Shown: in pieces, positions 16,401-22,541 of the stretch
Position numbering within the stretch: position 1 is the stretch's first letter
Layout of the letters: the number at the start of each line of letters is the position of its first letter
Source of the DNA: Candidatus Didemnitutus sp.
GTDB taxonomy: Bacteria > Verrucomicrobiota > Verrucomicrobiia > Opitutales > Opitutaceae
Length of the DNA stretch: 32,927 bases
Reading direction: 5' to 3'
NCBI GenBank assembly: GCA_030681265.1
Contig: JAUXXD010000039.1
Location: 1 to 32,927 of the forward strand
The notes under the pieces: generated by a model
Told to the model about the DNA's origin: nothing
The model's database searches: none
The model's input: only the letters and a program-made list of their open reading frames with translations
Made by a program: the position numbers and the translations under genes

Positions 16401-16657
16401 CCCGGATGCTGAGCCAAGACCCCGGTCATCGGGAGAAAATCTTGCTCGGATTTCAGGATATCACCCAGCGCAGAAAAACCGAAAACGCTTTGCTTACCGT
16501 CCAAGACCTGCTGGCCAAGATCGCCGTGAAACAGGAGGAGCTCGTGATCAAGCGCACCAAACAGCTGACTTCGACCAACAAGAAACTGGTCTCGTCCTTG
16601 ACCACCACTCGCTTGGGTGCAGAAAAAACCGGGCACTGCTCCTCGAATCTCAGGTGA
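13484..16657 (+). CDS. CheB-CheR-PAS signalling protein, separated from its kinase module by a probable frameshift
   Basis: 1057 residues as read. CheB methylesterase-like domain (about 18-200): GVGASAGG with Ser26, VQHLDP with His53, GNASDG with Asp145, so the Ser-His-Asp triad is present. CheR methyltransferase domain (about 232-490): SAM loop LGCSSGQEAYSIAM (333-346, with Gln where CheR usually has Glu), FATDLSE, and DLITCRNVMIYF. Then a linker, a long Asn-Glu-Glu-Leu repeat coiled coil (about 679-760) and two PAS domains (about 765-875 and 880-1000). Proteins of this class normally continue into a HisKA_3/HATPase kinase. Here the frame ends in an out-of-character tail (KTGHCSSNLR) after an A6 run at 16623-16628; the -1 frame continues with the expected NRALLLESQV and runs into the next gene. 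The start at 13484 has a weak AAGG upstream. Confidence 0.88.
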   Translation: MKALKTKPQSPAPAASGCPIVGVGASAGGLEAYTQLLMQLPLDTGFGFVLVQHLDPQHDSALTQLLARTTAMPVCEATHNLRVQANKVYIIPPNTSMGISRGRLKLQPRKRNGTSAHSIDFFFEALAHDQQERAVGVILSGNASDGTIGLEAIKAEGGLTFAQDDSARYDSMPRSAIAAGCVDSVLSPTQIARELARIAQHPYVAGRSTAKAPRPRAAPPPTTAATDLSETDGYKKILLLLRNHSGVDFSHYKSSTVHRRMTRRAVLNHRESLESYADFLRGNEKELDALYSDSLISVTSFFRNADAFAALKAKVLPKLLAARSDDPVRVWVLGCSSGQEAYSIAMLFTEAAEKSHRPRQLQIFATDLSEANLERARHGLYPKSITSDVSPERLRRFFVAEEGGYRVIKSLREQVVFARHNLISDPPFSRMDLITCRNVMIYFEPSLQKKALPAFHYALKPEGYLFLGASESVSAFIDLFSQVDKRQKIFAKKAAPNLAFHLPLRSESSVRLGAVRAPALTGRGHGGAAEAFRGELNAEREADRVTVNQFAPPSVLINEDLQILQFRGPTGLYLEPPTGKARFDLLKMARDGLMLPLRATINRAKKSHQTARKTSVEFKSEGKNRVVHLEVVPLKNLKERRYLVLFEDPDKLGHSLLSAEETPARAPISKREEASRIASLEQDLAETRDYLQSIQEHQEAANEELQASNEEGQSANEELQSLNEELETSKEELESTNEELTTVNEEMVSRNAELNRLNGDLTNLQTSTKLVILLLGRDLTIRRFSAQAEKQFNLHASDLGRFIGGIRHNLDVPDLETLITEVITTVRECEREVQTRDGHWYSLRVRPYLTLDNKVDGAVLVLVDIDVAKQAGREVARARDFAEAVIDTMRDPLLILDVEFRVQKANESFFATFKASPENTLGHSVFRLGEGNWNLPSLRKLLREILPRHNSFNDFEVTHDFARLGRRTFLLHARMLSQDPGHREKILLGFQDITQRRKTENALLTVQDLLAKIAVKQEELVIKRTKQLTSTNKKLVSSLTTTRLGAEKTGHCSSNLR

Positions 16658-17334
16658 TGCACAAGAAACTCCGTCACTTGACCCACCAAATCCTCACCAC
16701 GCAGGAAGAGGAACGGAAGAAGATCAGCCGGGAACTACACGACGAAGTCGTGCAGACGCTGGTCGGCATCAACGTCGAGCTCTCGTCCCTGATGCACGGC
16801 AACACCTCCGAGGTGGAACACCTGAAAGAAAAAATCGCCCGCACCCAGCGGCTGGTGGAGGACTCCGTGGACTCCGTGCACCGGTTCGCTCGCGACCTCC
16901 GGCCGGCCGTGCTCGACGACCTCGGCCTGATCCCAGCCCTGCACGCCTTCTGCAAGAGCCTGCCCGCTCGGAAAAATCTCAAGATCCACCTGACCGCTTT
17001 CAGCGGCGTTGAGAAGCTGGAGAGCGACCGGCGCATCGTGCTCTACCGCGTCGCCCAAGAAGCGCTCACCAACGTCGCCCGCCACGCGCGCGCTACGACC
17101 GTCAAAATCAGCATCCTGAAAATCGGCGACAAGCTCCGAATGGAGATCCGCGACAACGGCAAAGCGTTCTCCGTCCGGAAAATTTTGCACGCCAAGAGCA
17201 AACGACTGGGCCTGGTTGGCATGAAGGAGCGGGTCGAGATGGTCGACGGCTCGTTCACGATCGAATCCACGCCCGGCAAGGGCACCGTCGTGCGCGCCGA
17301 AATCCCGTTCATCGCGGGAAAATCAATTAAATGA
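16654..17334 (+). CDS. Histidine kinase module (HisKA_3 + HATPase), probably the 3' half of the CheB-CheR-PAS kinase
   Basis: 226 residues from GTG 16654, overlapping the previous stop (GTGATG; an ATG at 16657 is equally possible). HisKA_3 has ISRELHDEVVQ with phospho-acceptor His29. The HATPase part has YRVAQEALTNVARHAR, the unusually ending IRDNGKAF (G1) and LGLVGMKERV (G2). It has no sensor of its own. The frame stays open upstream of the start and reads naturally as NRALLLESQVMHKKLRH, which is how intact relatives connect PAS domains to the kinase. With one extra A, or a -1 slip at the A6 run, the product would be a single protein of about 1283 residues. Whether the split is real, programmed or a sequencing error cannot be told here. 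The stop overlaps the regulator start (ATGA). Confidence 0.85.
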   Translation: MMHKKLRHLTHQILTTQEEERKKISRELHDEVVQTLVGINVELSSLMHGNTSEVEHLKEKIARTQRLVEDSVDSVHRFARDLRPAVLDDLGLIPALHAFCKSLPARKNLKIHLTAFSGVEKLESDRRIVLYRVAQEALTNVARHARATTVKISILKIGDKLRMEIRDNGKAFSVRKILHAKSKRLGLVGMKERVEMVDGSFTIESTPGKGTVVRAEIPFIAGKSIK

Positions 17335-18017
17335 CCGCTCCTCAACAAATCACCATCCTGCTCGCCGAGGATCACGCCATCGTTCGCCAAGGTCTGAGCG
17401 CGTTGTTGCACGTTGAGGACAATTTCAAACTTGTCGGCCAAGCCTGCACGGGCCGAGAAGCGGTGGCACTCGCCGCCAAACTTCAACCCGACGTCATCAT
17501 GATGGACATCGCCATGCCCATGCTCAACGGCTTGGAAGCGACGTGCCAAATCCTCACCGCCAATCCCGCCGCGAAGGTGGTCATCCTTTCCGCCCACAGT
17601 GATGATGTCTACGTCGAGCGCATGATCGAGGTCGGCGTGAAGGGCTTTCTGGAGAAGCAGACCTCGGCGGAGATTCTCATCAAAGCTATCCGCGCGATCG
17701 CCGAAGGCCGCACTTTTTTCAGCCCGTCCATTGCCAAGCGCTTGCAAGATAATCCCAATCGGCCACGCGATCGCAACGGCCTGATCAAGGCCAGCGGCAG
17801 CCGACTGACCTCTCGCGAATCCGAGGTGCTGCAGCTCGTCGCCGAAGGATTGGCGAACAAGCAGGTCGCCGCCGAACTCGGCATCAGCATCAAAACCGTC
17901 GAGAAACACCGCCAGCACCTGATGGACAAGCTCAACATCCATGACACCGCCAGCCTGACCCGCTACGCCATCGCCCGCGGCGTCATCGAAAGCAGCGTGC
18001 AAGTGACGATCATCTGA
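17331..18017 (+). CDS. NarL/LuxR-family response regulator
   Basis: 228 residues. Receiver domain (about 7-125): acidic pocket AEDH, phospho-acceptor Asp59 in MMDIAMP, switch Ser in VVILSAH, and Lys in GFLEKQ. LuxR-type helix-turn-helix (about 158-222): LTSRESEVLQLVAEGLANKQ, then VAAELGISIKTVEKHRQHLM. It is coupled by ATGA to the HisKA_3 kinase module, the standard pairing for this type of regulator, and it may also receive phosphate from the Kai-linked kinase. A decayed copy of its last 30 codons lies at 18967-19060. It is the only DNA-binding regulator in the window, which makes it the first candidate for the GGGT-N4-CCCCATAG sites, one of which starts 100 bases downstream of its stop. Confidence 0.92.
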   Translation: MTAPQQITILLAEDHAIVRQGLSALLHVEDNFKLVGQACTGREAVALAAKLQPDVIMMDIAMPMLNGLEATCQILTANPAAKVVILSAHSDDVYVERMIEVGVKGFLEKQTSAEILIKAIRAIAEGRTFFSPSIAKRLQDNPNRPRDRNGLIKASGSRLTSRESEVLQLVAEGLANKQVAAELGISIKTVEKHRQHLMDKLNIHDTASLTRYAIARGVIESSVQVTII

Positions 18018-18117
18018 CCGCTAAGTCACTGCCTCTGGTAACTTTGGATCGATGCACTGGGCCACGGATCAGATAGAGCAGGAACACGGCCCCGCCAACT
18101 CGATCCGAATCAATGCA

Positions 18118-18165
18118 GGGTTGTGCCCCATAGCGAAAGGTCGCCGAAGGGCTATAATTGCTGCT
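18118..18165 (+). promoter_or_regulatory. Shared operator plus consensus TATAAT; predicted leaderless promoter
   Basis: GGGT-N4-CCCCATAG (18118-18133) is followed by a perfect TATAAT (18153-18158), 27 bp from the first C of CCCC. The ATG at 18166 begins 7 bases after the hexamer, the usual distance to +1, so the mRNA should be leaderless. No -35 hexamer is seen at the normal spacing; the operator occupies that place, as for an activator touching RNA polymerase at -35 to -40. Confidence 0.6.
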
Positions 18166-18951
18166 ATGAATATCAAACAACTCTCCTCGTTGGTTGCGGT
18201 CGCACTCGCCGCTCTCGCGCCATCAGTCGGCGCGCAAACGATGGTCAATCTGGGCTCCGCCTCGACCTTCGCCGTTCTGGCGGGCACCACGATCACGAGC
18301 ACCGGAGCGACAACTCTCACCGGCGACCTCGGAGTCAGTCCAGGAGCCACCGTGACGGAAACACCCGCGATGACAGTGAGCGGAACCCGCCACGTGAACG
18401 ACAGCACCGCCAGTGCGGCACAGTTAGCCCTCACGGCGGCCTATAACGACGCCTCGACGCAGACGCCCACGCTCTCTCTCGGCGCGACCTACGATCTTGG
18501 CGGGCAGACATGGCAGCCCGGGGTTTACAACAGCTCAGGCTCGTTCGCGGTCACTGGGATTCTCATCCTCGATGCCCAAAGCGATCCCAATGCCGTCTGG
18601 ATTTTCCAAGCCGGATCCACTCTCACCACGGCGACCAACAGCCAGATTCAACTCATCAACGGTGCCCAAGCAGCCAACGTCTTCTGGCAGGTCGGCAGCT
18701 CGGCCACGCTCAACACCTCCTCCCAATTCGCGGGTAATGTCCTGGCCTTGACCAGCATCACCTTGACCACCGGCGCCATCGTGGACGGTCGGATGCTCGC
18801 GCGAAACGGTGCGGTGACCTTTGATACCAACACTGTCACGGTTCCGACAGCCATTCCCGAGCCCTCCACCTATGCCATCCTCGCGGGATTGGCGGCACTG
18901 GCCACGGTCATGGTCCGCCGCTCCGTCCGCCGAGGCGCGAACGAACTCTAA
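18166..18951 (+). CDS. Ice-binding-like (DUF3494) protein with PEP-CTERM anchor
   Basis: 261 residues. Signal peptide (about 1-22, cut after VGAQ or close by), then a repetitive Thr/Ala/Gly-rich beta-helix region with the DUF3494 features: LGSASTFAVLAGTTITSTGA, TLTGDLGVSPG, PGVYNSSG, DPNAVWIFQAGSTL and NVFWQVGSSATL. The end is a PEP-CTERM signal: IPEPSTY, a hydrophobic helix and an Arg-rich tail (VRRSVRR). DUF3494 includes the ice-binding proteins of polar bacteria and fungi, but many mesophile members exist, so ice binding is not assured; adhesion to a surface or polymer is an alternative. An upstream in-frame ATG at 18052 would bury the signal peptide and the promoter and is rejected. The flanking regulator fragments suggest the gene was inserted beside the regulator. 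Confidence 0.85.
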   Translation: MNIKQLSSLVAVALAALAPSVGAQTMVNLGSASTFAVLAGTTITSTGATTLTGDLGVSPGATVTETPAMTVSGTRHVNDSTASAAQLALTAAYNDASTQTPTLSLGATYDLGGQTWQPGVYNSSGSFAVTGILILDAQSDPNAVWIFQAGSTLTTATNSQIQLINGAQAANVFWQVGSSATLNTSSQFAGNVLALTSITLTTGAIVDGRMLARNGAVTFDTNTVTVPTAIPEPSTYAILAGLAALATVMVRRSVRRGANEL

Positions 18952-18966
18952 TCGGTTCTCAAAGGG

Positions 18967-19060
18967 AATAAACTCAACATCCACGACACGGCCGGTCTCA
19001 CGCGCTACGCCCATCGCGCAAGGCGTGCTCGAAAGCAGCGTGCAGGTGACGATCAACTAG
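18967..19060 (+). pseudogene. Decayed copy of a LuxR-type response regulator 3' end
   Basis: Reads NKLNIHDTAGLTRYA, then one extra C shifts the frame, then IAQGVLESSVQVTIN and stop. The intact regulator (17331-18017) ends DKLNIHDTASLTRYAIARGV followed by IESSVQVTII. The copy is about 80% identical in DNA over some 93 bases and lies 15 bases after the ice-binding gene, in the same orientation as the parent. It is either the remnant of a second regulator gene or a duplication made when the ice-binding gene arrived. Confidence 0.8.
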
Positions 19061-19128
19061 ACGGGCGCGTCACGCCCGACTCGCGAGTGCCGCTGAGAGC
19101 GCACCTCCGCAACGGCATGAAATCCGGC

Positions 19129-19932
19129 TCAGCTGGCGGCGCGCCGCTTCCGCATCGCCTGCACACCTACCAGCACGAGCATCAGGCCCGCCACCACGCC
19201 GGTTGCCGCCGCCGGTTCCGGAATCGCGGTCGCGGTGACATCGTCCCAATACACCGAGTAGCTGGCTGGCTGGCCGAAATTGTATCCCTGCACCATTGCG
19301 CTGAGCAGGTTGTCTCCTGCCGCCGTGGCCCGGCTGTAAACGAGCGCACCGTCGATGAAATAATCAAACGTGCTCCCGGCGAACGTGCCGGTCAGGGTGT
19401 GCCAGGTATCGAATACAAAACCGGCGGGCACGCCGAGATCGAGCAAGTCGCCAAATTCAGTATCAACTGCGTGAAAGCGAAACGCGCGATCGCCAGCGGC
19501 CGGATTCAGCGGGTCGGTCGGGCTGGTGTTGGTGAAACCAAGAATCAGGTAATCGCCCCCGGCATTCGTCGTTCCGGTGTGACCCCACAGGGCACTGTGC
19601 ACCAACGGACCGGTGGTGGTGTTGAAGGTCGAGCTGACAAAAACCTGGGCACTGAGTGACCAGAGACCAAGAACGTCGCCCGGGCGGGCGCGACCCTGAG
19701 TGTTATAGAATGCATCGCTGAAAGCAGGCGGACGATTGGCGGCGCTGTCAGTCGCGGCGATCGTCAACCGCAGGCGGTTGTCACCGTCGAATTGCACCGA
19801 CTCAAAACCAGCCGGATCGTAACGATTCGTGACCCAGGCTGGATCCAAGGAGCTGAAGGTGTCGGTGAATTGAGCGTGCCCGGCTGCAGGCAGCACGCAG
19901 ACAGCCAGAAGGATCAGGTGAAAACGGTTCAT
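19129..19932 (-). CDS. Secreted PEP-CTERM protein with LamG-like beta-sandwich
   Basis: 267 residues from the ATG at 19932. A signal peptide (MNRFHLILLAVCVLPAAGHA) precedes a single all-beta domain: TDTFSSLDPAW at its start, AQVFVSSTFNTTTG, DTWHTLTGTFAGSTFDYFID and YSVYWDDVTATA. This pattern is like concanavalin/LamG-type or DUF1080-like sandwich domains that bind glycans. The C-terminus is a PEP-CTERM signal, IPEPAA, a helix, then MRKRRAAS, for exosortase-type sorting to the surface or the exopolysaccharide. A longer reading from 20079 would add 49 residues before the signal peptide and is rejected. The binding partner is unknown. It has no close neighbour in the same direction, and I see no copy of the shared operator before it. 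Confidence 0.75.
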   Translation of the reverse strand: MNRFHLILLAVCVLPAAGHAQFTDTFSSLDPAWVTNRYDPAGFESVQFDGDNRLRLTIAATDSAANRPPAFSDAFYNTQGRARPGDVLGLWSLSAQVFVSSTFNTTTGPLVHSALWGHTGTTNAGGDYLILGFTNTSPTDPLNPAAGDRAFRFHAVDTEFGDLLDLGVPAGFVFDTWHTLTGTFAGSTFDYFIDGALVYSRATAAGDNLLSAMVQGYNFGQPASYSVYWDDVTATAIPEPAAATGVVAGLMLVLVGVQAMRKRRAAS

Positions 19933-20083
19933 GGGAAAAATAATTTCGGGGGTGACTTTCGACCGGAGGAGCCCGGGCAAGACTTGACGGAAAGCCAGCC
20001 GAGGAAATTCGGCGGGCGCGTAACTTTGCTGGGCAAGATTTGATCCGGTCACGGTCAACGGGTCGGCGGCTGATGGCACGGGA

Positions 20084-20354
20084 TCACTTGGAGGTGACCG
20101 GTTGGGGTTTCCCCACGGTGAGCTGGTTGTCCACGAGTTCCAACCGGGCGGCAGCGATGGCGATTTTCGCCGAGGCGGCGACGATCATCTTCGGTGTCGG
20201 TCCAGCCGCGCAGCGGCACGCGATCATGCAGCGTGCCGACTTCGACGTTCCAGACGTTGCTCTTGGTGGCGCGAAAATCGCGATCGATGCGCCCGGTCTG
20301 GTCGATGTCCCGCTAGCTCCGGACCTGCATGATCGCGACGTCGATGCGCGGGTT
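20084..20354 (-). pseudogene. Decayed BON-domain copy related to the PRC/BON gene
   Basis: On the minus strand this reads NPRIDVAIMQVRS, a stop codon, RDIDQTGRIDRDF, EVGTLHDRVPLRGW, then a frameshift and KIAIAAARLELVDNQLTVGK. The intact protein encoded at 20885-21976 ends with GPRTNVALRQGDSYRDIDQT, IGTLNDRVTLRGWAY and ASRVELVDNQITVGK, so the two align throughout. One nonsense change (Tyr to stop) and one frameshift disable it. It abuts the stop of the small coiled-coil gene. With the leader of the PEP-CTERM gene it accounts for the 421 bases without an intact gene between 19933 and 20353. Confidence 0.8.
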
Positions 20355-20830
20355 CAGGAACTGGCGCTGTCCTTGAGCTTTTCAAATGCCGCCTGCGTGC
20401 GCTTCCACGAATCAGCGACTTTCACTTTGGCCGCCGCCCAAGTGTCGGCCGTCGCGGCGTTCAACTCAGCGAGGTTGGTTTTCAGACTGGCACGGGCCTC
20501 GGCAAACTCCTTGGCCGCCACGTCGCGTTTTTGCGCAGCGGCGTCCGTCAAGCCTTCGAGCTTGGCGTTCATCGCTTTGATCTCGGAGTCGTGCTTGACC
20601 GCGAGGCGGTCAAGTCCGGCCGAGAAGTCGGCGCGCTTTTCGTAGGTGTAGTCCTTAATGCTGTCCCAGGAATCGATCGCGGCGCTTTTCACGTCGGCGG
20701 CGATTTCCTTGGCTGCCGCTTGGGTTTTTTGCCCGACCGAGGGTGCCGGGTCGTTTTTGGAACAACTACGAAGGAGGAGAACAGCGGGGCTCAGGGCCGC
20801 GAGGAGCAGGAAGGGACGAAGTGTTTTCAT
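20354..20830 (-). CDS. Small exported coiled-coil protein, possible lipoprotein
   Basis: 158 residues. A hydrophobic leader ends in LLLRSCSKND; the Cys could be a lipobox cysteine (L-R-S-C), though Arg at -2 is unusual. The rest is an amphipathic, Ala/Lys/Asp-rich helix with repeated units of the type AAAKEIAADVKSAAIDSW and ATADTWAAAKVKVADSW, resembling the apolipoprotein/YtxH-like stress proteins. It lies 54 bases downstream of the PRC/BON gene in the same direction and is probably co-transcribed with it from the operator-bearing promoter at 22089-22130. The decayed BON fragment starts right at its stop codon, so the original operon may have continued with a BON gene. The exact function is unknown. 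Confidence 0.65.
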   Translation of the reverse strand: MKTLRPFLLLAALSPAVLLLRSCSKNDPAPSVGQKTQAAAKEIAADVKSAAIDSWDSIKDYTYEKRADFSAGLDRLAVKHDSEIKAMNAKLEGLTDAAAQKRDVAAKEFAEARASLKTNLAELNAATADTWAAAKVKVADSWKRTQAAFEKLKDSASS

Positions 20831-20884
20831 AGATAAATTTTCGGGAATGGAATCCGGCGCAGCCGGGTGTCGGGCCAGTGGGTG

Positions 20885-21976
20885 CTAGTTGGCCGCCACT
20901 GGTTTGCCCACGGTAATTTGGTTGTCCACGAGTTCGACGCGGGAAGCGGCAATCGCGATTTCGCCGAGGCGGTTTTTATCGGACTCGGAGTAGGCCCAGC
21001 CGCGCAACGTCACGCGGTCATTGAGTGTGCCGATCTCAATATTGCGGGCGTCGATATTCGAAGCGTGGATATTTTTGTTGATCCGCACCGTTTGGTCGAT
21101 GTCGCGATAGCTATCGCCTTGGCGGAGGGCGACGTTGGTGCGCGGGCCTTGGTAGGATTCTTCTTTGTAGTAGGACTCGTTGCCGTAAGCGGCCGGGGTG
21201 AAGATATAGCGCGGCTCTTTGGCGTATTCGATCTTGGTGCTATCGAGTAGCAGCGCTGTCCGCGCGGGATTGAAACTCAGGGCCATGGCTGGGATGACGC
21301 TCTTCGTCAGGAAATTGCCCGGCGCGAGCACGATGACGTTCAGGATGCGACCGCGCGGGATATCCATCGTGAGGGTCCACACCTTGCCGAACGGTTCGCC
21401 CTGCAGATTACCCACGGGCAAATCGAGTAGTTTCTGACAGCGCTCCACGGTGCCAAGTGCGACTTTCGGGCGAACATCCGTCTTGCTGGCGGTGTCGCCT
21501 TCCTCGAGGAAATAGGGCTCTTGACCGAACAGGCGATAGGCCGCCGCAACGCGGCGACTCCGACCGTAGTCTTCCCAATTCGAGAGGTCGATCGCCGCGG
21601 CCGTTTTAAACGTGGCCGTGCTGACGTTCAGCCGGTAGACGTTGTTGATCATGTCCGGCATGAAGGCGAGCGGTGGCACCGCCACGACCTTATTACCCAC
21701 ATCGAGTGAGCTGTCGGACTCGATCAGCGCTTCGACAATACGGCCATTGATCAGATCGACGCCGAGGTCGATAATGCGGCCCAAGGGCTCATCCTGAAAA
21801 TTTCTGACTTCAATGCGGATGAAGTAGTTGGAAGTTTTCTCCGGTCCGAGTTTTACCTTTTCGCCAGTCACGACCAGTGGGTCGAGTTTGACGGGAGGGT
21901 CAGATTGCGCCCAAGCGGACAGGGAGAAGGTGGCGGCGATAGCCGCACCGATGGCAAGTTTAAGGAATGTTTTCAT
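20885..21976 (-). CDS. Exported PRC-barrel / BON-domain protein
   Basis: 363 residues from the ATG at 21976. Signal peptide (about 1-23, ending SAWA). Two PRC-barrel-like units: about 50-110 (FIRIEVRNFQDEPLGRIIDL, GRIVEALIE) and about 180-235 (LLDLPVGNLQGEPFGKVWTL, GRILNVIVLAPG). A BON domain closes the protein (about 288-357: YRDIDQTVRINK, IEIGTLNDRVTLRGW, RVELVDNQITVGK). PRC barrels and BON domains are often found in osmotic- or envelope-stress proteins of the OsmY type; BON binds membranes or polymers. An upstream reading from 22090 would run through the -10 region and is rejected. The gene is first in an operon with the coiled-coil protein and has the operator with TATATT. Confidence 0.78.
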   Translation of the reverse strand: MKTFLKLAIGAAIAATFSLSAWAQSDPPVKLDPLVVTGEKVKLGPEKTSNYFIRIEVRNFQDEPLGRIIDLGVDLINGRIVEALIESDSSLDVGNKVVAVPPLAFMPDMINNVYRLNVSTATFKTAAAIDLSNWEDYGRSRRVAAAYRLFGQEPYFLEEGDTASKTDVRPKVALGTVERCQKLLDLPVGNLQGEPFGKVWTLTMDIPRGRILNVIVLAPGNFLTKSVIPAMALSFNPARTALLLDSTKIEYAKEPRYIFTPAAYGNESYYKEESYQGPRTNVALRQGDSYRDIDQTVRINKNIHASNIDARNIEIGTLNDRVTLRGWAYSESDKNRLGEIAIAASRVELVDNQITVGKPVAAN

Positions 21977-22088
21977 GGGAATATTGCAGAACAGTGAGTG
22001 CAGCGGGAAACTCCCGCGAGTGTCGTGGCCTGCTTGACATTGGGTGCCTGGATGGCATCCGGAGCAGTCCGTGGTTTTTAGTTTGGCC

Positions 22089-22130
22089 AATATAGGCGAT
22101 AAGCAGAGCGGAGAATATGGGGTTTAACCC
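22089..22130 (-). promoter_or_regulatory. Shared operator plus TATATT -10 for the PRC/BON operon
   Basis: On the minus strand GGGTTAAACCCCATAT (22130-22115) is the operator; TATATT (22094-22089) begins 28 bp after the first C of CCCC. The motif is here nearly a full dyad (GGGTTAAACCC). The ATG is at 21976, so this transcript would carry a leader of about 105 bases, unlike the leaderless cases. Confidence 0.55.
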
Positions 22131-22166
22131 GCTTGGGGTCCGGCGATCAATTTGCCCGAACCGACA

Positions 22167-22199
22167 CGGAGGAAAGCACCGGTGTTTCGCCCTCCTCCG
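22167..22199 (-). terminator. Hairpin after cbpM, weak terminator candidate
   Basis: CGGAGG (22167-22172) pairs with CCTCCG (22194-22199), and an inner CACCGGTG palindrome strengthens the stem. It starts 4 bases past the cbpM stop. No T-run follows on the minus strand, so intrinsic termination is uncertain. Confidence 0.35.
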
Positions 22200-22202
22200 G
22201 CT

Positions 22203-22541
22203 TCAAGGGCCGCGCAGGAATCGGATTTCGGCCTGCAGTTGCTCGACCTCGCGCCACAATCCGCAGATCAGCCGCAGGGTCTTGCGGTTGATCCCGTGGT
22301 GCCGGCGAAAGTGTTCGAACCGGCGCAATTCGAAGAGCGCATCGTCGTCGAAAATCGGTTCGGACTCCGTCTTCGCGCGCGCTTCACCGAAGAGTCCGAG
22401 TTGGCAATAATACCGCAGCATCTCCGGATGGACCGCGGCGAGGCGAGCGGCGTGCGCGAGCGAATAGGTCGCGGGACGCGCGCGAGTCACCAGCACCAAC
22501 GACAGCGACCGCGCCTGTTTTTCGGAGTGGGGCTGTTTCAT
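22203..22541 (-). CDS. cbpM: CbpM-like chaperone modulator
   Basis: 112 residues from the ATG at 22541, which overlaps the cbpA stop (ATGA). The central region has the CbpM/MerR-like pattern: YSLAHAARLAAVHPEMLRYY, a helix-turn-helix-like unit, then the QLGLF segment and FDDDALFELRRFEHFRRHHG with INRKTLRLICGLWREVEQLQ. CbpM binds the J domain of CbpA and blocks its co-chaperone and DNA-binding activity. A longer reading back to 22814 lies inside cbpA and is rejected. It is preceded by cbpA and the receiver gene in one operon; the N-terminal 25 residues are polar and poorly conserved. Confidence 0.8.
   Translation of the reverse strand: MKQPHSEKQARSLSLVLVTRARPATYSLAHAARLAAVHPEMLRYYCQLGLFGEARAKTESEPIFDDDALFELRRFEHFRRHHGINRKTLRLICGLWREVEQLQAEIRFLRGP

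Noticed and set aside
18052-18165. Upstream extension of the ice-binding gene start
   Set aside because: It would run through the operator and TATAAT and place 38 residues in front of a normal signal peptide.
20040-20645. 201-codon open frame on the plus strand
   Set aside because: It is the antisense of the BON fossil and the coiled-coil gene; its composition is that of a shadow frame.
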